NCBI GenBank assembly: GCA_003022655.1
Contig: PXSX01000274.1
Location: 1 to 10,469 of the forward strand
From: Bacteroidetes bacterium QH_1_64_81
GTDB taxonomy: Bacteria; Bacteroidota; Rhodothermia; Rhodothermales; Salinibacteraceae
DNA length: 10,469 bases
Direction of reading: 5' to 3'
Shown here piece by piece: positions 1-6,452 of the stretch. The number at the start of each line of letters is the position of its first letter. Within the stretch, counting starts at the first letter, position 1. Made by a program: the position numbers and the translations under genes. Below the pieces are notes generated by a model that did no database searches, had not been told where the DNA came from, and worked only from the letters and a program-made list of their open reading frames with translations.

Positions 1-1
1 G

Positions 2-592
2 GGGCGACTGTCGATGCGCACGCCCGTCACGCGTCTTGAGTGCACCGGCGATCGGTGCCGGGTTCGCACCGACGAAGGACGAACGGGGTACGCGGCGGCC
101 TCGGCCCTCTCCAACGTCTGGATTCGCGTGTCAAAGGCGGAGCGGCGTGTCTACCTGTACCGAGGGAGCACGCTGGTCGACACGTTCGAGGCGGACATAG
201 CCTACAATTCCTTCGCCGACAAAAAGCGGAGCGGAGGAGAGGGGCGACGGGATCACTGGCGCACGCCCGAAGGCGCGTTCTACGTCGTCCGCAAAAACCC
301 GCAGAGCCAATTTTACAAGGCTCTCGTGCTCAACTATCCCAAAGTGAAAGATGCGCGCCGGGGACTGGAGTCGGGATTGATTTCCCGCTCGCAGTACCAG
401 GCCATCAAGCGCGCCCAGGACGAATTTCGGATGCCTCCCATGGACACCGACCTCGGCGGTTGGATTGAGATTCACGGCGACGGCACGGGCGACGCCACGA
501 CCTGGACGCAGGGATGTGTGGCGGTCCGGAACTCCGTCATGGACGTGCTCTGGGAACAGGTGCGCGTCGGGACGCCTGTGCTCATTGAGTAA
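2..592 (+). CDS. L,D-transpeptidase (YkuD family), 5' end missing
   Basis: The reading frame is open to the left edge, so the N-terminus probably lies outside the window; the first ATG inside is at 14. Counted from that ATG, residues 1-33 (PVTRLECTGDRCRVRTDEGR, then GYAAASALS) resemble the end of a bacterial SH3 domain. A YkuD catalytic domain follows to residue 192. The catalytic signature is IEIHG with His154, then TQGCVAVRN with Cys168, the nucleophile that forms the acyl-enzyme. Family knowledge: such enzymes make 3-3 peptidoglycan cross-links or attach or trim murein stem peptides in the periplasm. The insert between TPEGAFYVV and the catalytic His is typical of longer envelope members. 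The fold and active site look intact. The exact reaction (cross-linking or carboxypeptidase) cannot be told from sequence. The lipoprotein gene starts 94 bases downstream on the same strand. Confidence 0.85.
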   Translation, partial: GRLSMRTPVTRLECTGDRCRVRTDEGRTGYAAASALSNVWIRVSKAERRVYLYRGSTLVDTFEADIAYNSFADKKRSGGEGRRDHWRTPEGAFYVVRKNPQSQFYKALVLNYPKVKDARRGLESGLISRSQYQAIKRAQDEFRMPPMDTDLGGWIEIHGDGTGDATTWTQGCVAVRNSVMDVLWEQVRVGTPVLIE

Positions 593-686
593 CCGGGACG
601 GTCTGGACGCGCACCTGCGAAGCGCCTCCGTATCAGGGGTGCCGTCGTACAAGTTCACTCATCTCACCCACGACAGACTCACACCT

Positions 687-1463
687 ATGATTTCGACACG
701 CTGTATTGCCACGCTTCTCGTTGGATTCTTTCTCATGGTTGGATGCGGCGGGGGGAGCAATCCCGCGGCGCCCCCGGACGGCTGGGAGACCACGGACACA
801 CGCTGGTGGATGTCGGGGGTCGATACCTCTCAGGCCTTCCTCGATCTCGACAGCCTGACCACGATGGGCGTTCTCGACCAGGAAGCGCGACTGGGGCAGG
901 GAGGTACCGTATCGCGGGCGCAGTTCAACGCCGCGATCAAGCGGAGCCTCGTGAAGTTGTACCGCAACAACCCGATGGTCGTCGACTCGCTCTTCGAGGA
1001 GTACGCTGCGTCCCAACTCGAAGACGTGGATCTCAGCGGGAACATTGTGGGGGAGAAGGGACAGCTCAAGTCGAAGATCCTAAATAAGAACCAGAAGAGG
1101 GCCTACGAGACGATTACGGAGTACTTCCGCGAGCCGCAGCGCAAGGAGTCTCCGCAACCCAAGTGGCCCGATAGCCTGCGGTCGGAAGAGTACACCGGCG
1201 TCGTGAAACTGCAAGTGCATTTGACGGTCGACGGCGAGGGTGAAAATGCCGTCTCGCGGGCGGACGCCGTCGAGGTGCTCTCAGGCACGAACCCGACGCT
1301 CGACAAGATTGCGATGAAGGCCGCGACGAATGCCACGTGGCAGCCCGCGTATCTTCTGGAAGACGATAGCTGGACCGTTCCAGATGCGGTAGCGCGTCGG
1401 CGTCTCGGCGTGCGGGCGTCTGGGAGCCCCCCATACGCCCCCACTCCTATACGCAACCGTTGA
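687..1463 (+). CDS. Lipoprotein with TonB C-terminal-like domain
   Basis: This is a 258-residue protein. The frame is open further upstream to 465, but the ATG at 687 is chosen because it gives a good lipoprotein signal: MISTR, a hydrophobic stretch, and a lipobox ending MVGC with Cys20, followed by Gly-rich sequence. Residues 21-155 are acidic and not recognised. From about residue 160 to 240 the pattern PKWPDSLRSEEYTGVVKLQV, then VEVLSGTNPTLDKIA and ATWQPAYL, matches the TonB C-terminal fold (G-V-V-x-L-x-V, a conserved Leu-Asp, and W-x-P-A). There is no proline-rich spanning linker and no inner-membrane anchor of classical TonB. A role as a transporter-energising protein is therefore doubtful, and a periplasmic interaction or scaffold domain is as likely. 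It may be co-transcribed with the upstream L,D-transpeptidase; no separate promoter was seen. The gene converges with nupC. Confidence 0.75.
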   Translation: MISTRCIATLLVGFFLMVGCGGGSNPAAPPDGWETTDTRWWMSGVDTSQAFLDLDSLTTMGVLDQEARLGQGGTVSRAQFNAAIKRSLVKLYRNNPMVVDSLFEEYAASQLEDVDLSGNIVGEKGQLKSKILNKNQKRAYETITEYFREPQRKESPQPKWPDSLRSEEYTGVVKLQVHLTVDGEGENAVSRADAVEVLSGTNPTLDKIAMKAATNATWQPAYLLEDDSWTVPDAVARRRLGVRASGSPPYAPTPIRNR

Positions 1464-1469
1464 GGGGTC

Positions 1470-1487
1470 CTGTCCTCTGGAGGGCAG
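1470..1487. terminator. Hairpin between convergent genes
   Basis: A 7-base stem with one T-G pair (CTGTCCT at 1470-1476, AGGGCAG at 1481-1487) and a CTGG loop lies 7 bases after the lipoprotein stop and about 40 bases after the nupC stop in nupC's direction. It lacks a clear T tract on either strand, so a terminator role rests mainly on its position between convergent genes. Confidence 0.3.
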
Positions 1488-1525
1488 AGACAAAACAAGG
1501 TGTAGTCGACCTCCTGCATTCAGGG

Positions 1526-2760
1526 CTACCCCACAAGCACGCCGGCAATGGTGGCCGTCGTCCACGAGGCGAGTGCTCCGCCCACCACGGCCCGCAGGCC
1601 GAGCGCCGCGATCTCGCTTTTGCGCTCCGGGGCAATGCCCCCGATGCCGCCAATCTGGATGGCGATGGACGAGAAGTTGGCAAATCCGCACAGGGCGTAC
1701 GTGCCGATGACGACGGACCGTTCGCTCATGGCCCCCTGTAGGTCGCGCAGGGACGCGTAGGCCACGAACTCGTTGACGGCCACCTTCTCCCCGAGCAGGG
1801 TGCCAAACTGAAGGATGTCGGCCGCCTCCACGCCCATCGCCCACGCCAGGGGGGCGAAGAGGAACCCGAAGACCGCCTCCAGCGACAGCGCGTCGAAGCG
1901 GCCGCCGGACGCCTGCGCCACCAGTTCGTTCACGTTGTAGAGCTCTGTGCCGTAGACCACCGGGGCGCCCACCCACTCGAACCCGGCGTTGATGGCGCCG
2001 ATGAGAGCGAGGAAGGCGAGTAGCATGGCGCCCACGTTCAGGGCCAGTCGCAGGCCGTCGGACGCCCCGCTGGCGGCGGCCTCGATGACATTGTCCACCT
2101 CCTCCGTGTCCTGGATCTCGGCGCCGCCCATGGTGTCCGGGGTTTCTGTCTCCGGCACCAAAATCTTGGCCATCACAATGGCCGCGGGCGCGCTCATGAC
2201 CGAGGCCGACAGGAGATGCTTTGCAAAAAGCTGCCGCGACTCGGGCGAGTCGCCCCCCAGAAAGCCAATGTAGGCCGCCAGCACCCCGCCCGCGATCGTC
2301 GCCATGCCGCCGGTCATGAGCGTCATGCCGAGGCGGCCAGCGACTCGGCCCCCGAGATGCGCAGCGTTTTCTGCATCACCCAGCCCATGCCATTCACCAG
2401 GGGCTGCACGATGCGCAGGTGGTAGAGCACCCCCATCAGCGACGCGAAAAAGATGATGGTGGGCAGCACCTGAAAGGCGAAGTTGTTGCCTTCGTCGGGA
2501 TTGCCCAGATCCCCGAAAATGAACTCCGACCCCTCGTAGGTGAACGACAGGAGCGTGTCGAAGAAGGTGGCGAGGGTGTCGAAAAACATCTCGCCCGGCC
2601 CCGTCTTCAGCACGAGAACGGCAAACACGAGTTGGAGTCCGATCCCCGAGGCCACGAGCCGCCAGTTGACGGCCTTGCGGTTGGTGGAGAACACCACGGC
2701 GATGCCGATAAACACGGCCATCCCGAGGACGCCGCGAAGGAGGGCGACAGGAAAGGACAT
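1526..2760 (-). pseudogene. nupC: Nucleoside:cation symporter NupC (CNT family), internally deleted and frameshifted
   Basis: The N-terminal part runs from ATG 2760 to about 2326 (145 residues, MSFPVALLRGVLG to ISGAESLAASA). The C-terminal part continues in another frame from about 2326 to the TAG at 1526 (266 residues, MTLMTGGMATIAGG to the end). Both halves match one concentrative nucleoside transporter: hydrophobic segments, IFFASLMGVLYHLRIVQ, then EKVAVNEFVAYASL and ALCGFANFSSIAIQIGGIGG, which is the second substrate hairpin. Between the halves family members carry a segment with the GQTEAP signature of the first substrate-binding hairpin. It is absent here, with about 26 residues lost (size estimated from family memory) and a missing length of 1 modulo 3. 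As written, translation ends at 2323 after about 145 residues, so no working uptake system can be made. The flanking sequence looks undecayed, so the loss is recent or an assembly error. Confidence 0.85.
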
Positions 2761-2820
2761 GAGAAAGCGCGTAGGGGTGGTCGGGATTAGTACAGCGAGG
2801 GTCCTCCCTCCAAGCCGGGC

Positions 2821-2828
2821 GTAAGATA
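2821..2828 (-). promoter_or_regulatory. Possible -7/-10 element upstream of nupC
   Basis: On the minus strand this reads TATCTTAC, similar to the TATATTAC found upstream of the M1 peptidase gene. It lies 61 bases from the nupC start codon. A TTGTGT sits 16 bases further upstream as a candidate -35. This is a weak call from pattern similarity only. Confidence 0.25.
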
Positions 2829-2889
2829 ACGACTGCGGGCACGAACACAAGCGGCCCGTCGAGGTGGGCATTCAGGACACAAATACGAC

Positions 2890-2919
2890 GAGGGCACCCG
2901 GCGCGGGCCCGGTGCCCTC
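2890..2919 (-). terminator. Terminator-like hairpin after the M1 peptidase gene
   Basis: A perfect 9-base stem (GAGGGCACC at 2890-2898, GGTGCCCTC at 2911-2919) encloses a GC-rich 12-base loop. It begins about 31 bases past the peptidase stop. On the minus strand it is followed by GTCGTATTTGTG, a weak T-rich tail. On the plus strand an A-rich stretch follows instead, so it fits termination of the minus-strand peptidase transcript before it reaches nupC. Confidence 0.55.
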
Positions 2920-2950
2920 GAAGGGAAGTGAAAAATAGGAAGCACGTCGG

Positions 2951-4969
2951 TTACCGATTCGACTCGGAGGACGACTCCATCGTCGACGACGAGCCCGTCG
3001 TGTCCGAGGACGTCCAGGTGTCATTGCCGCGGTTCATGTCCGGCAGGATTTGGTTGGGATCGATGGCGACCCGCTGCAAGCGCCCGTCCGTCACGCGGAG
3101 GGTATTGGTGTCCTGCGTGTAGAAGGCCTCGATGGGCACGCGGCGCTGCTCGGTGGAGCCGTCGTCATAGGTGAGCTGCACCGTCATCGGCAGCATGAGT
3201 TCGTCGCGCTGCTCCACAGTGACCCGCGTCGTGTCGCCCGTGGCGACGGAGTCGACGGCCTGATCCATCGTGTCCGTCTCGTAGAACCAGCCGCGCCAGA
3301 ACCAGTCCAGGTCCTCACCGCTCACGTCCTCCATGGTGCGGAAAAAGTCGGCCGGCTTGGGATGCTTGTAGGCCCAGCGGTCGAAGTATTCCTTGAACGC
3401 GGAGTCGAAGCGCTCAGGGCCCAGCACGTGCTGGCGAAGAATCATGAGGCCGTAGCCCGGCTTCAGGTAGGCCAGGAAGCCGAGCGCGTCGTCCCGGATG
3501 CGGTCAGCGTAGGTCATGGTCGGCTGGTCGCCCATGGGTGAGTCCATCATCTTCGTCACGTATTTCTTGACGCCACCCATCACCTTTGCCGGGGGCACGC
3601 GGCCCTTGCCGTAGTAGTTGAGCAGCGAGTACTGATTCATGAACGTGTTGAGGCCCTCGTCCATCCAGCCCCAGCGACGCTCGTCGGACCCCACCACCAT
3701 CGGAAACCAGCTGTGGCCGAACTCATGGTCGGTGACGCGGAAGAGGGAGCGCCCCCGCGACGTAACGTCGCAGAATACAATCTGCGGGTATTCCATGCCC
3801 TGCACCCGCCCGGCCACGTTGATGGCGTTGGGGTAGGGATAGGGCGCCACGAAGCCGGAGTAGAACTCAATGGAGTGCTGCACGAACGCTGTCGACTGCT
3901 CCCAGCCGGGCTTCTCATCGGTCGTACCAATGCCTTCCTTCGGATAGAGCGACTGGGCAAGCACCGTCTGGTCCCCAGCGTTGGCCGTGGCGGCGTCCCA
4001 GAGGAAGGCCTGAGAGGCGGCCCACGCGAAATCGCGCACCCGATCGGCTGTGTAGCGCCACGTGAGGGGACCGCTGCCGGACGGGCGGGTGCTGGCGTCG
4101 CCCACCTCGCTGCTGTCGATAATCGTGACGGTCTCGCGGCTGTCGCGGGCCTCCGCAAGCCGGTCCCGCTGCGTGTCGGTGAGGACGTCGCCGGGATTCT
4201 GAAGGCGGCCCGTGGCGGCCACGATCATGTCGCGCGGCACGGTGATGTTGACCTCGAAGTCGCCGTATTCGAGGTAATACTCGCCCTGACCCAGGTAGGG
4301 CAGCGGATTCCAGCCGTGCACATCGTCGTAGACGTACATCCGGGGGTACCACTGCGCAAACTGGTAGACGGTGCCGTCCTCCGCGTCGAGATAGCCGTGG
4401 CGGTCGGCCCCGTCCTCCGGAAGCGTGTAGGCGAAGTCGAACGAGAGTTGAAGACTGTCGCCGGACGCGAGCGGTTCATCGAGCGAGACGCGCATCCGCG
4501 TGCCGTCGATCAGCGTGTCCGGCGTCGTCGCCTCCCCATTCCGCTGGACGCGAAGGTTGGAGAGGTCGTAGCCGGCCTCGTCGAAGAAGCCGCTGAACCG
4601 AGCGTCGTCGGGCACAATCGCATTACCCCGGCTGCCGGGCTTGAAGTAGTTCTGCTCCAGCTGCACCCAGAGCCGTTTTAGGTCCTCCGGCGCGTTGTTG
4701 GTGTAGGTGATCGTTTCGGTGCCGGTCACCCGGTTGGCGGCCGTGTCGAGCGAGACATCGATCTGGTAGTCGACGGTCTGCTGCCAATAGTCCTCTCCCG
4801 GGGACCCGTCAGCATCGCGGTAGTCATTGGGGTCGGGAAAGTCGACCGGCTCAAACGATTCGAGGTTGTGATCGGGGACCTGTTGCGGAACGTCCTGGGC
4901 ATGGCCCGCCCCTGTCCAGAAAAGAAGGCCGAGAAGGATACCGAGTACCGCTGGGAGGCGACGCGTCAT
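2951..4969 (-). CDS. Secreted M1-family zinc metallopeptidase
   Basis: The 672-residue protein starts at ATG 4969, chosen over the in-frame ATG at 5026 because it gives a clean signal peptide (MTRRLPAVLGILLGLLFWTG, then AGHAQ). An M1 N-terminal beta domain follows (about residues 60-270), then the catalytic domain. The exopeptidase loop is G391-M-E-Y-P, where many M1 enzymes have GAMEN. The zinc site is H415-E-F-G-H419 followed by W-M-D-E438, the HExxH-x18-E pattern. Tyr501 in YLKPGYG is the likely transition-state tyrosine. The C-terminal part (about 590-640) is a short beta region; the Ser/Thr/Glu-rich tail looks disordered. The protein is strongly acidic, as expected of an exported enzyme in a halophile. 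It probably trims peptides outside the cytoplasm; the signal peptide shows export but not whether it ends up periplasmic or outside. All catalytic residues are present and no frameshift was seen. Confidence 0.93.
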   Translation of the reverse strand: MTRRLPAVLGILLGLLFWTGAGHAQDVPQQVPDHNLESFEPVDFPDPNDYRDADGSPGEDYWQQTVDYQIDVSLDTAANRVTGTETITYTNNAPEDLKRLWVQLEQNYFKPGSRGNAIVPDDARFSGFFDEAGYDLSNLRVQRNGEATTPDTLIDGTRMRVSLDEPLASGDSLQLSFDFAYTLPEDGADRHGYLDAEDGTVYQFAQWYPRMYVYDDVHGWNPLPYLGQGEYYLEYGDFEVNITVPRDMIVAATGRLQNPGDVLTDTQRDRLAEARDSRETVTIIDSSEVGDASTRPSGSGPLTWRYTADRVRDFAWAASQAFLWDAATANAGDQTVLAQSLYPKEGIGTTDEKPGWEQSTAFVQHSIEFYSGFVAPYPYPNAINVAGRVQGMEYPQIVFCDVTSRGRSLFRVTDHEFGHSWFPMVVGSDERRWGWMDEGLNTFMNQYSLLNYYGKGRVPPAKVMGGVKKYVTKMMDSPMGDQPTMTYADRIRDDALGFLAYLKPGYGLMILRQHVLGPERFDSAFKEYFDRWAYKHPKPADFFRTMEDVSGEDLDWFWRGWFYETDTMDQAVDSVATGDTTRVTVEQRDELMLPMTVQLTYDDGSTEQRRVPIEAFYTQDTNTLRVTDGRLQRVAIDPNQILPDMNRGNDTWTSSDTTGSSSTMESSSESNR

Positions 4970-5003
4970 GACGATGTGCTGGCTTAGTGAAAAAACAACT
5001 GGT

Positions 5004-5018
5004 TTTGTAATATACAAA
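5004..5018. repeat. Inverted repeat over the M1 peptidase promoter
   Basis: Perfect 6-base arms, TTTGTA (5004-5009) and TACAAA (5013-5018), surround ATA. The repeat lies on the candidate -7 element. It could be an operator, or it may simply arise from the AT-rich promoter composition. Confidence 0.4.
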
Positions 5019-5043
5019 CGTGCCACGGAGAATCGGGCAAAAA
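5007..5043 (-). promoter_or_regulatory. Putative promoter of the M1 peptidase gene
   Basis: On the minus strand CGTTTGTAT runs into TATATTAC (5014 down to 5007), resembling the Bacteroidota -7 element TAnnTTTG. A TTTTTG (5043 down to 5038) lies 23 bases upstream as a candidate -33 TTTG. The element ends 38 bases before the start codon. The local AT richness stands out from the GC-rich surroundings. The same CGTTTGTAT word recurs at the same distance upstream of the propeller gene. Confidence 0.5.
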
Positions 5044-5246
5044 TACGAGCAAGTCCTACTGGACGCGGGACCGTTTACGGCAATCGCATCTTGGCCCGAG
5101 GCCTGATGGTGCCCCGATTCAGGGCGGTGTGTCCGTGCTCCCACGCGCCCTCTCGCCCGCGCCAATCGGGCAGTTTCGTTGATCAGAGGCGGACGAGCCT
5201 CCACACCACGAAGGAAATTTTTAACATACGATCGCCCTGGCACCAA

Positions 5247-5640
5247 ATGCCGTATCGTGTCCGGTCCGTGATTCTCGGAGTCCTGAGCCTTCTCCTGTTC
5301 GGGCCGGCGTCGAGCGCCGCGCAGTCAGGGCCGCCCGCTGCGGAAGCCAGTGTTGTGTACACTGGCGAGATGGTCGGCGGGGCCGTGGGCGCGGGCTGGA
5401 CCAGGACGTCGTGTACCTCGACAACGTCGACGTGACCGCGACCCTCCGGGCCGACTCGCTCGTCGGCTGGCCGGGGGCAACGGGCTCCTCATCGTTCCGG
5501 TCATGTCGCTCGCGGCTCGTCTGCGGGTATGGGTGGCCCGGCGTGGGGGCGTGCAGGCGGCGGTGCTGGATGGCGTGCCGGGCGACCCGGCGGATCCGGG
5601 GCACCCCTCGGATCAATGCCGAACGTCCGTCCAGCAGCAG
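5247..5640 (+). pseudogene. Carbohydrate porin (OprB-like) remnant
   Basis: The ATG at 5247 opens a good signal peptide (MPYRVRSVILGVLSLLLFGP, then ASSAAQ), followed by VVYTGEMVGGAVGAG. Near 5395 the frame shifts by a net single missing base and continues as LDQDVVYLDNVDVTATLRAD then SLVGWPG, like the first strands of OprB-type carbohydrate-selective porins. After about 5475 the sense moves to a third frame: PVMSLAARLRVWVARRGGVQ then AAVLDGVPGDPADPGHPS, which resembles a mid-barrel segment of the same family. More than a hundred residues that should separate these parts seem to be gone, and everything after about 5605 is lost. The identification rests on remembered family patterns, so porin is likely but not certain. 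It cannot make a barrel. The right end is approximate, just before the PIN cassette. Confidence 0.55.
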
Positions 5641-5745
5641 CGTAGACACCCTGGATGTCCCGCCGAATAGGTGGGAGAAGAAGGCTGCAGCGAAAAGAGC
5701 CCCTTCCGGCTGGCAGGGTCGATCCGTGACGCGGACAACCACGTC

Positions 5746-6225
5746 ATGAAGGTACAGCGGGTCTACGTAGATACGTCGGTCCTCGGTGGGTGCTTCGACG
5801 AGGAGTTTGCACCGTGGTCGAGTGGCCTTATGAGGGATTTTCGCCGCGGCAACTTTGAGGCAGTGACGTCGGACGTCGTGGCCGCAGAGGTTGAGCCTGC
5901 CCCAGATGAGGTCCAGTCAAAGTACGCGGAGCTGGAAAGTTACGGGGCGACAGTCGTAGAAGTGACGGAGGACGTTGTGGAACTCGCCGATGCGTACGAG
6001 CGTCGCGGGATTCTTTCGTCCAACTACCGCGATGATGGACTGCACATTGCCGCAGCGACCGTTCATGCCGTCGACGTGCTCACGAGTTGGAATTTCCAGC
6101 ACATCGTGCACATCGAGAAGATTCGGCGGTTTAACACGGTCAATCAAGAGCTTGGATACAAACCGATCGACATACGATCTCCACGAGAGGTGACCACGCA
6201 TGGACCAGGAGAAAAAGACGTTTGA
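5746..6225 (+). CDS. PIN-domain protein, probable VapC-like toxin RNase
   Basis: The 159-residue protein starts at ATG 5746 (MKVQRVYVDTSVLGG); the frame is open to a GTG at 5671, but that would add sequence upstream of the natural first beta strand. PIN acidic residues are visible: Asp9 in VDTS, Glu48 in SDVVAAEVE, Asp97 in YRDDGLHIA and Asp110 in VDVLTSWNFQHIV. The SWNF-x-H-I motif and the ending GYKPIDIRSPREV are typical of a PIN subfamily usually paired with a small downstream protein. Family knowledge: PIN toxins are Mg-dependent ribonucleases, many cutting tRNA or rRNA. The 3' end overlaps the next gene by 26 bases, implying translational coupling. No good ribosome-binding site precedes the start. 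Base composition is less GC-rich than in the neighbours, hinting at transfer. The DALHIA motif reads DGLHIA here, which probably leaves activity intact. Confidence 0.8.
   Translation: MKVQRVYVDTSVLGGCFDEEFAPWSSGLMRDFRRGNFEAVTSDVVAAEVEPAPDEVQSKYAELESYGATVVEVTEDVVELADAYERRGILSSNYRDDGLHIAAATVHAVDVLTSWNFQHIVHIEKIRRFNTVNQELGYKPIDIRSPREVTTHGPGEKDV
6187..6193 (+). promoter_or_regulatory. Ribosome-binding site of the small partner gene
   Basis: GAGGTGA lies 6 bases before the ATG at 6200, inside the 3' end of the PIN gene. It is the clearest Shine-Dalgarno-like sequence seen before a start in this window and supports the short reading frame as a real gene. Confidence 0.5.
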
Positions 6226-6373
6226 CGCTGTCAAGATGGTGCGTGAGATTCGAGACCAGCACTACGAGGAGACCAAAGAGATGAGCGCGGAGGAGCGGAT
6301 CGCGTTTTATCGAGAAAAAGCGCGGAAGCTACATCGGCACCTGGATGAGGACGCGGACACCCCGTCCGCATGA
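6200..6373 (+). CDS. Small PIN-partner protein, putative antitoxin
   Basis: This 57-residue reading frame (MDQEKKTFDAVKMVREIRDQ, then HYEETKEMSAEERIAFYREK and a short tail ending DADTPSA) starts inside the last 26 bases of the PIN gene. It has a good ribosome-binding site. The protein is highly charged and predicted mostly helical. The pattern VREIRD-x-HYEETKEMSAEERIAFYREKA resembles the small proteins that regularly follow PIN genes of this type. The likely role is to bind and neutralise the PIN protein and possibly autoregulate the operon, but no DNA-binding fold is evident. Gene order is toxin first, antitoxin second, the reverse of most vapBC operons. Its small size makes it easy to miss in automated annotation. 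Confidence 0.7.
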   Translation: MDQEKKTFDAVKMVREIRDQHYEETKEMSAEERIAFYREKARKLHRHLDEDADTPSA

Positions 6374-6391
6374 CGCCTCTTCGGCGTTTCC
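6373..6391 (+). terminator. Weak hairpin at the end of the PIN cassette
   Basis: A short stem, ACGCC (6373-6377) with GGCGT (6383-6387) and loop TCTTC, overlaps the last base of the small gene's stop codon and is followed by TTTCC. It is too short to be a firm intrinsic terminator, but its position separates the cassette from pcrA. Confidence 0.25.
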
Positions 6392-6452
6392 GTGGGATCC
6401 TGCGTCCGAGTCCGTCCCTGTTTCCATTCTCTTCGTCCCAATCCCCTGCTGC

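Noticed and set aside
465..686. Upstream extension of the lipoprotein reading frame
   Set aside because: It overlaps the catalytic end of the L,D-transpeptidase in another frame, and the start at 687 gives a proper lipobox.
2300..2350. Programmed frameshift or two separate genes in nupC
   Set aside because: No slippery sequence was seen, and a whole conserved hairpin is missing, which a ribosomal shift cannot restore.
3713..4681. Long plus-strand open frame opposite the M1 peptidase gene
   Set aside because: It has Val/Gly/Arg-rich sequence without motifs and mirrors codon bias of the well-supported minus-strand peptidase.
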